Of a stretch of 64,000 bases of DNA, positions 1 through 11,351 are shown piece by piece. The notes under the pieces were generated by a model, which was not told the DNA's origin, searched no databases, and saw nothing but the letters and a program-made list of their open reading frames with translations. Source of the stretch: Isoetes taiwanensis (Eukaryota; Streptophyta; Lycopodiopsida; Isoetales; Isoetaceae); assembly GCA_021234155.1 (NCBI GenBank), contig JAJEKV010000014.1, positions 21,839,513 through 21,903,512 on the forward strand, written 5' to 3'. Position 1 is the first letter of the stretch. Each line of letters begins with the position of its first letter. Made by a program: the position numbers and the translations under genes.

Positions 1-302
1 CTGTGGTCCATCTGGAAGCGCAGAAGATTGTGTATCTTTCAGGGTTTGGATATTCCCCCTGCAGTAGTCCTCCAGGACGCACAAGCTAGAATCGCTAAGG
101 CCTACCATTGTTCTTCGCTTGCTCCTTCCAAGTGACAGTTGATATTTGAGTCCTATTTGAGTGTGTTGTCTTATGCATAGGCTGGTGGTTCTATTCATGG
201 ATCATGATTATCCTCTGAAATTTTATTCCCGCCTCTGCATTTGTATCTGGCTTTTGGCTTGGTGTTTCAATAAAGTTTGTCGTTCTTCAAAACAAAAAAA
301 TA
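1..302 (+). mobile_element. LINE 3' end (ORF2 C-terminus, 3' UTR, poly-A)
   Basis: Bases 1-138 read in one frame from LWSIWKRRRLCIFQG to a TGA stop. This resembles the tail that follows the zf-RVT domain in plant LINE ORF2 proteins (compare ALWNIWKARNRIVYG in the LINE at about 10021). A short 3' UTR follows, with AATAAA near 270 and an A-rich end at about 290-302. Directly after that, sequence identical in type to a copia LTR begins, so the LINE seems to have inserted into that LTR. The 5' part lies outside the window. Confidence 0.7.
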
Positions 303-942
303 TTAAAGCAAAGTTATAAAAAGGTTGGCCTTTAGCTTTTACAAGGTTACGAATTCTTTAGAAAAAGATTATATCTTTATATAGAAGCAACGACCTCTTT
401 ATAAGAAGGAACGACATCCTACTAAATGGCATTTGCGAATCAAGGGCGGACAGGAACATCTCGGCCAGCAATGGTACTTCATGGTCGACTAACAACCGTA
501 CTTCGGCATCCAATTTCTGACATTTGCGATGAGTTTCTGCAAGACGACTAATCTTGACAGCCGGCTACTGCACTGGAGCTTTGATTCTTCATCAGCATTC
601 CTTAAGTTTCCTTCTGATTCTCCATCTTAACTATTCTTAAGCCTATATCTGTGTTGTGGAAACTACTCAATCCTTTATGAAATCTTGAATTTCTGTCTGA
701 GCCTACTTTCTAAGGCCAGTCTTTCATTGAATTCTTGTATTCACTAGATTGAGGATTTTATAGTGGTTAAATTGTTTTCCCTTAAGCCTATACTTTTCTA
801 AAATTCAGTCTTTCTTGGGGATTCTCTTGCTCAAGATAGCCCAGTTGGGTGGTGAGCTTTGCCCTTAAGAGGTGGATTGATGTTTATTTCTTTTGTTTCT
901 TGATGATTGTTTTGCAAAATCACTCTGGAGAATACAGGTTCA
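303..942 (+). mobile_element. Ty1-copia-type 5' LTR, 5'-truncated
   Basis: This 640-bp stretch matches 36630-37275 closely along its whole length, beginning tattaaag(g)caaagttataaaaagg and ending ggagaatacaggttc(a/g). It is followed at once by an initiator-tRNA-Met-type primer site, so it is the 5' LTR. Its first part is missing because the LINE 3' end at 1-302 abuts it. Confidence 0.75.
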
Positions 943-950
943 TATCAAAT

Positions 951-962
951 TGATATCAGAGC
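951..962 (+). other. Primer binding site (tRNA-iMet type)
   Basis: TGATATCAGAGC differs at one base from TGGTATCAGAGC, the standard plant copia primer site complementary to the 3' end of initiator tRNA-Met. It lies 8 bases after the LTR end, slightly further than usual. Confidence 0.7.
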
Positions 963-1193
963 ATGGTTTCAATCTCTTTAGGAACCTGTGGATGAAGTTT
1001 GAATCCTTGCTATAATTTTAATTAAGTAGTTTATTTAGGTAGAGTTTACAATTGAAGAGCTGAGTAGCTAGAAAAAAAGAGCTAAATTTTTGTTAGACAC
1101 TTGCAGCACAAATCTCATGCAACCAAATGTAGTTAATAAACCTCTTGATTGCATAACCTGTGGTGGCATTCCAGGGATTAAGTTAATTAATGT

Positions 1194-1490
1194 ATGGAAC
1201 ACAGGAGCAGATTAAGATTAAGGAAGTATGTTGCCATAATCATTTACGAGATTGATTTGCTACCAGAGATTCTGGCAGATTTGCCTATTGAATTTGCAGA
1301 AGGAATTGCTTATCAAGGAGTTGCAACAAGAATAGAAGAAAAAGCATTAATACTACAAGAGCCACTCAAGACGCATTCAAGAAAAAGGCAAAAACAAGAA
1401 TACATCACAGAAAGTAACGAGAGAGATAAAGCTATTTTTCTACACCATGACTCAGCACAGGAAAAACTATTGCGATATACTCAACTTTAA
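1194..1490 (+). CDS. Unrecognised 98-aa ORF in copia internal region
   Basis: An ATG-initiated ORF of 98 codons inside the short copia-type element. The protein is charged, with a hydrophobic stretch near residues 13-35 (IIIYEIDLLPEILADLPIEF) and a Lys/Arg-rich region near residue 60. It lacks a zinc knuckle or any polymerase motif. Its position just inside the 5' LTR would suit a gag remnant, but nothing in the sequence proves that, and chance is quite possible. Confidence 0.2.
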   Translation: MEHRSRLRLRKYVAIIIYEIDLLPEILADLPIEFAEGIAYQGVATRIEEKALILQEPLKTHSRKRQKQEYITESNERDKAIFLHHDSAQEKLLRYTQL

Positions 1491-2108
1491 AACTCCAGTC
1501 ACTTTAGAAACAATTGTGCAATGATCGTCAATGAATAGTTTCAAGGCATCTCCGACATTGTTTGCTGCTTCAACAAATACTGAATCGGCCAGACTTCTTC
1601 AACATGCAACTTTTAGATTTTATTCTATTATGTTATAAGCCATATATGCCGTGTTTGCAGGTATTTCAAAGTTTCGAAATTTCCTAAACCATTCCTGAAG
1701 CCAAAAATTTGGAATTGCTGCTAGATTTCAGTATCTAGTGGTTTGTGAAATTTTCTAAGCTTCTCCCAGATTTGGTTTGTGGTTACAATGAATTATCCTT
1801 AATCCAACACTTTCCTTCCAAACCAAACCAAAAACTCAAACTTTGAATATATAAGTTGCCTTAGAAGATTCTAAGGTGTTCCCCTCTTAATTCCTTCCAT
1901 TCTCTAAAGCTAATACTTTGTAATTAAACATGGCTTTGTATTTTTGTTTACTTATACCTTTATGTTAATGCCTTTTGAGACAACTATTATGTCTGCAGCA
2001 CTAGTTGGTCTTGTAAACTTTTAGCCTTAAGGGGCTGGACAATTTTTTAGCCTAGAGGGCTGGACTTTAAATTTGCCATATAATTTCTTGATCGAGGATG
2101 ATCAATCC

Positions 2109-2120
2109 GGGAAGGGGAGG
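2109..2120 (+). other. Polypurine tract
   Basis: GGGAAGGGGAGG lies directly upstream of AATTGATATGG. A purine run followed by a TG start is the normal boundary between internal region and 3' LTR, and puts the 3' LTR start at 2124. Confidence 0.6.
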
Positions 2121-2123
2121 AAT

Positions 2124-2246
2124 TGATATGGTGGTGCTCGGGGGAGTGGCTACGGGAGCAAGAGAATGAGAAAGAAAGCTAAAAATGTAGAAGCCAAACT
2201 ATTGAATGAGATATCTAAGCTAAATTATTACATTGAGATAAGGTTT
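2124..2246 (+). mobile_element. Copia-type 3' LTR, left fragment
   Basis: This fragment begins with TG just after the polypurine tract and stops where the 33-bp inverted repeat starts at 2247. Its continuation is proposed at 36503-37275. The 5' LTR cannot confirm the join because its own first part is lost, so the assignment rests on the PPT, the TG start and the inverted repeat. Confidence 0.55.
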
Positions 2247-2279
2247 TTAAAAGTCGCATTTAATTAAAGTGGGTCACAT
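2247..2279 (+). repeat. Left terminal inverted repeat of giant element
   Basis: Begins TTAAAAGTCGC, then the core TTTAATTAAAGTGGGTCA. The reverse complement of 36470-36502 matches at 31 of 33 positions, and similarity stops abruptly on both sides. Confidence 0.7.
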
Positions 2280-2417
2280 GCGATTCCCATTTTTTTTGGA
2301 ACCCTGTTATTTTATACAAAAAGGACGAGCGAAAAGTTTTCGGCCTCCATAATTATCCAAAATTTGAGTATTTCTGTGTTAGGTTGGGTCCAAGCATCCT
2401 ATATCTTTCCCTCTGTT

Positions 2418-2439
2418 TTCTCGGATCACGAGTCGAGAA
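2418..2439. repeat. Palindrome copy 1 (subterminal)
   Basis: TTCTCGGATCA followed by CGAGTCGAGAA. This is the diverged form of the palindrome that is perfect elsewhere (half-site TTCTCGACTCG). It lies about 140 bp inside the left inverted repeat. Confidence 0.6.
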
Positions 2440-2613
2440 CACCAAGAATACAACTCAAACAAAGGAATTTCATTACACATTGAAAACAAAGTTATAGTTG
2501 AAAAAGAATTTTTATTAATAAATTAAATAGTTACAACGTATTTTACATCGGACGCAGAGACCATGGCGGGCTTGTTGTCACTATAATTACATCATCATGG
2601 TAGGTGGTCCACC

Positions 2614-2983
2614 TTACAGGAAGACCGTGCGGGGCTTCTTCTTGCCGTCTATAAGCTTTGGGGGCAACCTGAAGAACGTGAAATGCCTCACGAGGAGGTG
2701 CCTCATGAGCCACCCGCTGGCCTGTCCAACCAATTTCTCCACCCTCCTCTCACATCTTTTCATCAATCGCGGGGTCGAATATGCTCGTTCCCCAACCTCC
2801 GTGGATGTGATGCAATGCTTGCAAGATCCTTTGAGCTTTCTGGAGTTGCAAAATGTTCTTCCTCTCTTCCTCATCCCTTGAGATCCCATAGCGTCTGCAA
2901 TCACGAGCAAGCTTATCCCAAAGTCCTGGTAAGAGTGTAGCTTGAGCGGGATCTGTGCCATGTGTCGAGCCACCTAGAACCAT
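2614..2983 (-). pseudogene. Gene A: unrecognised protein, frameshifted
   Basis: On the minus strand one frame runs from 2983 (GSTHGTDPAQATLLPGLW...) to a TGA at 2750. The neighbouring frame carries on with CERRVEKLVGQASGWLM and a basic end stopping at 2614. A single shift near 2760 joins the two into about 120 residues rich in Arg and Lys. I do not recognise the family. It is the outermost gene at the left end of the proposed giant element, pointing toward the left inverted repeat, with a palindrome copy (2418-2439) between it and that end. LINE 1 lies just upstream, so the 5' part is missing or displaced. Confidence that it was coding is moderate, and function is unknown. Confidence 0.4.
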
Positions 2984-3099
2984 TAGAGAAAATATGGGAT
3001 CTCCAAAGGGTCCCCTAAGAAATTATAAATTATTTTCATTGTATTTTTTTGTTAAATATAATATATTAGCCCTTTGTTGTTTTCTCCTGCTCTTTTCTA

Positions 3100-5714
3100 A
3101 TGGAAAATAAAAATTATTTTAGCCCTAAATCTTTATCTTTGCTTCACTCTTTCTCTGCTCTGTCGCCTGAGGATCAAGCAGTTCTTTTCCAACAGTTACG
3201 CTCATTTCATAAAAATCCAAATCAATTCATTCTCTTTGGCAATTTCACTAACTCTGCAGATCAAAACCAGGGCATGGATCCAAAAACGTTTAAAACTCCA
3301 GTGTGGGATAATTTCTCCAAAGATCCCGACATGTGGGGACGTCTTCCTGCTCTGGATCCTGCTACACAAGTTCCACTACCCACCCGAAACCTAATGCCGA
3401 GATCCAGCCTGATGAAAATTATGATGCTGCTTTGAAGGAGCCCGACCAATTGAAGGCAGTAAAGAAAAGATTTATCATGGTATTTCTCTTGATCTTCCTT
3501 CTGTTCATTCTAAAATGTCCTCCCTTAGAGACACTGTTGTCCTTATTAAAGTCTCTAGAACTGGCATTCAGTTGGATAAATTATCGACTTTCTGCCTTAA
3601 CCTTCAAAAGGGAATTATCATAAATGCCATGTATTGGTTAAACTATCCATACATAATGGTTGAATGTGGTAGCCAGAGAACTGCCAACTTCCTTTTAAAG
3701 CTGGGTGTTCAAACATATGAAGCCTATCAAATTTCTTTCCTCAAATGGGACCCAAAACTCAACTCTGAGGGTATGGAAAACTTGTGTGTGGCCTCTACTA
3801 CACTGCAAGGATTAAACCCTATCTACTGGAGTGAAGAATGCCTTAAGCTACTAATTAACTCCATTGGAAATTACATTTGCACTGAGTACTCGCCCTCAAG
3901 ATCCCCAAGAGCTTTTATCCAGCTGGATCTTTCCAAAACCATCCCCACTTCAATTCCATACTCTGATGCTTTTGGCCAAAACACCTATCTATCTTTGAGA
4001 TGGTCAGGCTTATCTCCTCATTGTCAGAGTTGTTTGAAGAGACACTTTTGGTATACTGATTGTTCACAGAGAGATGCAACCTTCAGCAGAGCTGAACTAG
4101 ATCCACAGAATCCAGATTCAGTTCCAAATAATGCCACTACAAACAAAGTCAATGGCATGCTCTTATCAGGAAAGTCAGTCAATTCGAGCTTGACTTCACA
4201 TGAACCTGACCAAAAGTTTCAATGGAATAGGGTCAATGGAAGTAAAATGAGGATCAGGAATAATCAAACTAAAAGATTGGAAAAGACCTCTCATTTCAAG
4301 ATCAATAATGACAAGGGGTTTCAATATTCTAACAAAATATTTGATTTGATGCCTACAACTCCTCTGGAGTGAAAGTCCTGCAGAATTATGAAAGAATCAA
4401 AGACAAAGGGAAAGCTCCAATTCAGCAGAATGAAATACAAACAGAAAAACTTCATGACTTATTGGATCAGGTTATTGCTGACACAAGAGAAAATTACAAA
4501 TTGCAGCCACAGGATATAGTTGACCATTTGGATCATGCAAAAGTTAAGAGTGTTCCATTAATTATTAAAAGCCATACTACTCAGCAACCTGCAATACTCA
4601 AAGGGTTGAAATTATGTGATAAAGTTCTGGCAGAAAGCTTTAAAATTGATAAACAAATTGGGCCAAAAAAATTGGTTCAATAAAAAAAGGCAGTTCTGGA
4701 CAGAAACACACAACAGTTAACTATTCACATGGACAAGTCAACCAACTTCAACATAGAATCCAACATTCCAGGTACTTCAACAACTCTTCATCATTCCATC
4801 TCTGCAGGTCTGCCACAGTCAAATCAAGACAAGACTGCTAATGAATCAGCCTTATCAGCAGCTGACACAGAGCATGGAAACCTTCAGGAAGACTCCCAAG
4901 ATAATATTCTGGACAAAATTGATTGCTCCAATTAATTTCAGGTACTTGCTAGCTTAAGTGTAGAACACGAGTTAGATTTATTACTGAGCAATAAAGAAAA
5001 TCACTGCCAAGATATTCCTTTGATTCCTAAAGATATTATCCACCCCTCCTGTTACAAACAAGCTGACCCTTTAATCGACCTTAATAATATATCTTCCTAT
5101 TTGCCAAATGCCTCCTCTCCAATATCCAAGAAAATTGCAGAGTAGCTTGCCACTTTGCAGGATGGTTTGATCTTTGGCTCTAGCAAAAAGGACTGTGTGC
5201 CAGCTGGTGAGGCAATTCATGCAGATATTGACAGAGAGGATCAAATGACTGTAAAAGAAACTCAGGATCAGGATTGGCAGTAAGACTGGAATTCAAAGGT
5301 GACAATATAGACTGCTCGGACTCTCATATCTCGAATTCTCAAACTGGATGCGACAATGCAGACATATCAAATAGGCAAGTACCTCTCTTTTACATTGATA
5401 ATGATGCTGGTTCTAAAGATGATGCTTTAAATTTATTCGAATTTATTCCTGGTGGTTGTTCTGACAATGAATATGATAGTGATAAGGAGAATTGGGGAAA
5501 TGAGAACTTTCTATCTGATAACTCTTTAGCTAATAAACTTAAGAAAGACTCAAAATCTAAAAAGAAGAAAATTCTTCCTAAACCTGACATTTCTTCTTAC
5601 CTTAAACCCCTGCTGGAAATACCAGGAGTAAAAAGAATAGGAGAAACAGATAATTGGCTGCCCCTTCTAATTTCCCTTTTATATTTCCATGAAGATTATG
5701 ACATGGAATGTTAG
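3100..5714 (+). pseudogene. LINE 1 ORF1 (DUF4283-like RNA-binding protein)
   Basis: Starts at ATG 3100 (MENKNYFSPKSLSLL). Two frameshifts near 3370 and 3480 lead into a frame (from about 3515) with the DUF4283-like fold: LSTFCLNLQ, WLNYPYIMVEC, FLKWDPKLN, SRSPRAFIQLDL. A CCHC-type knuckle follows (CQSCLKRHFWYTDC, about codon 170 of this piece), with spacing C-x2-C-x3-H-x5-C instead of the canonical C-x2-C-x4-H-x4-C. A long polar acidic tail continues through several stops to TAG at 5712-5714. The product would bind LINE RNA and form the RNP. The last 17 bases overlap the ORF2 start. Confidence 0.75.
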
Positions 5715-8700
5715 GGGAATGAAAGGCTCTATCAAAAGGAGGATTATTTCTCAGCTTAGACATTATAAGGCTGACCTCATTTTACTTTAAGAAACCAAGC
5801 TCCCCAAGTTTGAAAGTTCTAGTCTTGCTGATTGGATATACCCAGGTGCATCTTCTGTTTGGATTGAGTCTTCAGGTACTTGTGGTGGGCTGATCATGAT
5901 TTGGAAATCTATGTCTCATGTCTCCTTTTATAATAGCCCTAGTAAATGTTGACATGCAGTTGTTTTCTCAATTAACAACTCTAATTTTTGAGGTATTATA
6001 TCTATGCTCCTACTTGTCCAAAAGAAAGAGAAATATTATGGCCTCAAATTTTATCTTGGATGTCTTCCCAACCTCGTGTTGATTGGATTGTCTCTGGTGA
6101 CTTCAATAACACCCCAAATTGGGATATGAAACTGGGGAACAGAATTAACATGTCCATTAATGAGAGATCTAACTGGGACTCTCTGATCTCTGATCTAAAT
6201 CTGATTTATATCCCCTGCTCAACTGCAACCTACACATGGTCAAACAAGCAAAAAAACTCAAATAGAGTTTTCTGTGCTCTTGACAGGTTTTATGTCTCCA
6301 ACTCCTCTTGTTCCTTCTGGGACAATTGTTATGTGGTCAGTGATGAATCTACTTCTATTTCAGATCATCAACCACAATTTTTACACACTAAGCATTTACT
6401 GAACCTGCCTAGAGATGGCAACATTCCATTCAAACTAAATTGTTCTCTTCTCTGCAATGAACAGTTCTGTATGGAATTTAACAACTACTATCTCTCTCTG
6501 CAAAAGAATCAAAATACTGTTCTTGGCTCTAATGGTCATCACTCTATGAAATTTTTCTATTCTAAGATCAAACAAGCCGAGTCCTGGATCAAGAACTGGT
6601 CTCACAAAATTTTCAAAGAAAGAAATAAGCTTAAAGAATGCTACTTGGAACAAATGAGGAACATTAGAGCTCAGCTCCAAGATCATCCCTATGATCTAAA
6701 TCTTCAAATTGGTGAGGAAGTGATGGAGAAGAAGATAAAATCTATTGAAGAAATGGAAGCTAGAAGCTATGCCATAAAATGCAAGATGAAATTTAACAAA
6801 GAAATGGATTTTGAGAGCTCTAAATTTTTTTATAGAACTGCCAAGAACAGGTTGCTAAATAATTCAATCCTTCAAGTGCAAGCAGATAATGGAACAACCA
6901 TTGACTCCCCCAAGGACATCAGGCATTTCTTTCAGGAAAAATATGCTTCCTTGTTTAAGGGCAATGATATTAATATGAATAATTCCTCTTCAAAAAAGGA
7001 TGAATTCATCTCTTTGACTAATCATATTTTTCCTAGTTCTGGTAATTTGATGGATGATTCGATTGCTGCTATCCCTACTGAGCAGGAAATCTTTAAGGTC
7101 ATTATGAGTTTTAGTAAGGGTAAATCTCCAGGGCCAGATGGCATACCACCTGAATTTTACATGCACTTCTGGGATATTTTAAAGGATGATATGGTTAATT
7201 TGGTACATGGTTTCTGGAGGGCAGAACATTTATACCCCTCTATTTCTGCTGGCTTTATTACTCTTGTTCCTAAAATTGATAGGCCATCATCTTTCCCTGA
7301 TTGGAGGCCAATCTCATTGACCAACTCCACATACAAGCTGTGTGCTAAGATAATAGCCAACAGGATTAAACCCTTCCTCCAGGAAAATATCAACATTAAA
7401 CAATCTGCTTTCCTTCCCAACAGATTCATATTGGATAATTACATTGTAGCCATGGAGGGTCTACACTGGAATAGAGTGTCTGGCCAAGATTGTGTTCTCC
7501 TTAAACTGGATTTCAAAAGAGCCTTTGGCTCAGTTAATTGGGATTTTCTCGAGTTTGCTATGCAAAAGATTGGATTCAATCCCAAAATAATATCTTTAAT
7601 TATGGGGTTAAATTCTATGGCTAACTCTGCTGTCCTAATAAATGGCTCCTCCTCAAATTTCTTTCATCTGTCTCGAGGGGTAAGGCAGGGCTGTCCTTTA
7701 GCTCCCTATCCTTTTCTTGTGGTTGCTGAATTGCTCACAAGGACAGTTGATTTTCACCAAGGCTGTGGTAACATTAATGGTCTAAATCTTCCAGATAACA
7801 AAGGCAGTCTTATTATTTCACAATATGCAGATGACACATTTGCATTTCTGGATTCTAATTCTGACAACATTGCTAAATTCTTGAGTATCATAGATTTATT
7901 TTCTGCAACCTCAGGAATTTATCTCAACATTGCAAAGAGTGTGATTGTTGGAGACTCCAGTGAGAACTATATTTGTGACATTAAGGTTCTTAATACCATG
8001 CATGCAACTAAGCTACTGGGGATGCCTTTGTCTCTCAATCCTAATATCAAAGGGCTCTGGGATCCAATTCTTCAAAGAATTAAGAAGAAAAACTGGCAGG
8101 CAGAACTATTATTGCAAACTCTGTTCTTGCAGCTTCCCATATCTATTTCTCTTTTTTTTTTTTTTTTTTTTTGAGAGAACGGGGTGTTTTTTATATTTAT
8201 CAGAATAAAAAGTACAATATTTCAAACATATAAAGGATTACTACAGGAGAAGCCTCAACATCTTCATCCTTTATGCGCAGAAACTTATTCTCTGCTCGGT
8301 AAGCTAATGTACATGAAGCCCATGGTGATCTCCCATATGGTGACCAGAAAAGACAAGAAGATATTGGAAAAAATAGCTCTCGAAGCTTTCTTTTACACAT
8401 TGAAGAACCAAAGCGGATACTCTAGAAACACTGAAGATAGAAGGAAGTACCATAATATGAGACCAAATTAGTTGCTGCATTGTTGGGATGCAAAACAGTC
8501 AGCCTAAGTAGGCTAGACACACTTGCCCAGCCGCCAAGACTCCTCCCAAAAGTCTGGTTCATGATATATAAGCTTCTTCCTGCTCACATGATATCCCTAG
8601 CTCGGCCCCTAAATTGATCTCATTTCTTGCACTTCGAATCCATTCAAATAATTCCCAAATTCCACCAAAACCTCATGATAAAAGACAGATTCTGATCAAT

Positions 8701-10294
8701 TCTTGAAAATTCTGTACCTTTCTGCTAGGAAGAAAGAACGGGAGAAGGAAACTGCTACCTGACAGAGTAAACCCAGGTGTAATGAAGGTCTGATGATCAA
8801 GTTAGAAGCTGCTTCTCTTACCAAGCCTGTACCTAATCTACTCCACCTTATAGGCGCCATTTTGCCTTTTCGGTGTGTCTCTGCAAGAAAGATTGGAAAT
8901 GATCCTTCTCTTAAAAGCAAAGAACATTATGCTCTTGTTGCTCCCAAATCCATCTACAATGAGCTGGAGAAAACCATCAGAAAGTTTATTTGGGAAGGTA
9001 ATCATTCAATAAACTGGGACACTGTCACAAGATCTAAGATTAATGGAGATTTAGGATGCAAAAGTTTATATCTGCAAGCTTGTGCCCTGGCAAGAAAATT
9101 TATTTGAAGAACTTTGTCAGGAAATAACTCTATAGCTTCGATCTTCATTAAGTATTGGATTGATTGCTCTTTCCCTGAAGGTCACCCGAGTGTGAAACAT
9201 TGTCTCCCTGAGTCAGCTCTTAATATTTTGCATCCAGGCAAAAACACTTCCCCTCTAATGCAAAATATGATTAAAGCTTGGAATATTGTTCAGGGTTGCT
9301 TGGATATTCCAGATATGCAAGATCTCAATTTGAATTCATCCTTATTCTGGTCTTCTCAGTTTCAAGACAGCAATGGCCACATCCCAGCTTTAAGGCATCC
9401 GAAAATCTATAGGAAATGGTCTGACTATGATATTACTCATGTTAAACATTTATACAGGAATGATCATATTATCTCTTGGACCAATCTTAGGAGACTTATC
9501 CATGGTACTTCTAGTGACAAAACCATCTTCCTCCATTTCAAATGTATCTTGTCTCAAACTATTAATCTGGTAGGCAATGATAGTGGTTTTCTTTTCAAGT
9601 TAAATGGTCATGATAAATATAAAGTTAGTTCAGTATATGCCATTCTAAATCAAAGGGATGCTTCTGCTAAAGCTAAATTCAAATGGTCTATCTCTGAAAA
9701 TGAGTGCAAAACTCTCTATAGAAATATCTGGAAATCTTATTGTCCTCCCAAAGTCAATTTTTTCATCTGGTTGATTGCTCACAAAAGTCTACCTAATCTT
9801 GTATCCTTATCTCAAAGGATCTCGACTGTTCTCCCAGCCTGCCACTTGAATTGCTCCCAAGATGAAACCATGCAACACATCTTTCAGTGCCCCAAAATTG
9901 CTGATTTCTGGTCTTGGTTTTACAGTAAATTCAACCAGTTCTTCCCTGGTCAAAATCAAGGGAACTTGCTCCAGCTAATTCAAAATAATGATGCCTTCCT
10001 TAATACCATTGTTTTTACTGCCTTATGGAATATTTGGAAGGCTAGAAATAGGATTGTGTATGGGAAGAAAAATATCTCCATTTTTTGGATCAAGATGAAT
10101 TTCCAATTAGATTTGGAAGGCTTTGTAACTGCTCACAAGAGTAAATCTGGAGATGGGATGTTGTTGGTAAATTCACTGGTGTTTTTAACTTATTTATTTC
10201 CTTTCTCAATGTCATCAATTCTAATGCACCTTTCTCTGATGATTTTGATAGAATACTTGGAGTTCCTGAGAGGGGAGGGCAGGAACAAGTTTGA
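5698..10294 (+). pseudogene. LINE 1 ORF2 (AP endonuclease + reverse transcriptase)
   Basis: Starts at ATG 5698 (MTWNVRGMKGSIKRR), overlapping the ORF1 stop. The endonuclease is recognisable from SGDFN and SISDHQP, with a stop where LQETKL is expected (about 5788) and a frameshift near 5985. RT motifs follow in order: KSPGPDGIPPEFY, DWRPISLTNSTYK, LDFKRAFGSVNW (usually AFD), GVRQGCPLAPY and QYADDTF. A small deletion at about 8090 shifts the frame, then a nested insertion (8150-8937) splits the gene. It resumes at ALVAPKSIYNELEK and ends in a zf-RVT region (CPPKVNFFIW, ALWNIWKARNRIV). After another shift near 10160 the ORF2 frame stops at TGA 10292-10294. Confidence 0.85.
8150..8937 (-). mobile_element. 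Retroposon 3' fragment nested in LINE 1 ORF2
   Basis: LINE 1 coding sequence breaks after TCCCATATCTATTTCTC and resumes at GCTCTTGTTGCTCCC. The inserted piece begins with about 20 T on the plus strand, so it is a poly-A-tailed element in minus orientation. It has only short ORFs and no domain I can name. A clean target duplication was not found, and ttctctt on both sides is only suggestive. It may be a 5'-truncated LINE or a SINE. Confidence 0.65.
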
Positions 10295-11351
10295 CACCAT
10301 GATCACTTACCAAGAAGCTGCACTTTACTACAACAGCACAGGGGTTTCAAACTTAGAGTCATCAGGGCCACAAGCAACTTATGGAATAATTTAAGGGCTA
10401 AACTTAGCTATTTGGCTTTTTTAGCACATTTTCAAAAAAAGTTGGCTAAAGTAAATGGAAAAAATTGAAAAAAAAAAAAATAATTTTAGCTTAACTTTTT
10501 TCGGGACTGCACCAACCCTGGACCTCTTTAGCCAAACACTAGAATGTAAGAGAGTGAAAGTTTGTATTGTTTAGCTAAACCATAGAAACTTTTAGAATGA
10601 ATTTCGGGCTAGTTTAGCTAACATCATTCTAGTTTATATGAAGTATATGATTAGTAATTTAGTTTCTAGCATTATGAATTAAGTTGAGTCCTAGACTTTG
10701 CTAGTTAACATTATTTTAAAATATTTTCACAAAGAAAATGACTAAAATAAATCAAAATAATTGAAAAAAAAAGTATAGTAATTTGGCTTAATATTTTTTT
10801 TTTGGCCACAACATAGAAATCTTTGGGATGATATTTGGGTTAGTTTAGCTAAACGCTAGAAAGTATGAGAGGAAAAATGTGTAGAGTTTAGCTAAACCAC
10901 AGAAAGTTTTGGAATTAATATCGAGCAAGTTTAGCTAAAGTCATTCTGGCTAATAAAAAATATGCGATTAGTAATTTATTCCCTGCAAGCAACCTCAGAT
11001 GATATTAAATTATACAATATCAGATGCAATAGCAATGAAACGTCATGGGCTAAGATTTATTGCAGGGAAGTTGTGCAGATGTACTGCTTGTTCAGCTTTT
11101 TATTCATGTACCACTTCTCATTGACAGATAGACAGCTCAGTAGGTACAGGGAACTATACTACTCTCATAAGATGCTGGCTGATCTATATGGTACACTGCT
11201 CCTTCTGATGGCTAAAGAAGACATTCATCAGCTGCTTATGGATAATGGATCTGAGTTTAACAGTTATAAGTTTGGGACTGACTTAGGCTTCTATTGGGTA
11301 TACAATGCCATTTTTGACCAAGTCATGAAATCCCCATCAAATCCAGCTTAG
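10209..11351 (+). pseudogene. LINE 1 ORF3, conserved extra ORF overlapping ORF2
   Basis: Starts at ATG 10209 (second in-frame ATG at 10224), in the +1 frame relative to the end of ORF2, overlapping it by 86 bases. Coding stops at 10394 because a MITE is inserted. It resumes after 10993 and ends at TAG 11349-11351. The second half has hydrophobic and aromatic-rich sequence (MYCLFSFLFMYHF) followed by RQLSRYRELYYSHKM and DLYGTLLLLM. LINE 2 has the same ORF in the same +1 position, intact for 173 codons. That conservation argues for real coding. I do not recognise a domain, and the function is unknown. Confidence 0.65.
10379..10985. mobile_element. hAT-type MITE with 8-bp target duplication
   Basis: CAAGCAAC flanks the element at 10371-10378 and 10986-10993. 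The ends are inverted: the right end reads CAGGGAATAAATTA outward-in, and the left reads TATGGAATAATTTA. An 8-bp duplication with CAGGG-like ends is the hAT pattern. The interior is AT-rich, contains many TTTAGCTAAA words, and includes a direct duplication of about 125 bp (about 10540-10670 and 10855-10982). No coding capacity. It disrupts LINE 1 ORF3. Confidence 0.7.

Larger units (their letters stand above)
943..2123 (+). mobile_element. Internal region of a short, non-autonomous copia-type element
   Basis: The region between primer site and polypurine tract is only about 1.2 kb. I see no protease, integrase or reverse transcriptase signature. It holds one 98-codon ORF (1194-1490), and the rest is AT-rich with no feature I recognise. 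The layout is that of a deletion derivative or a TRIM/LARD-like element that depends on enzymes from elsewhere. Confidence 0.6.
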
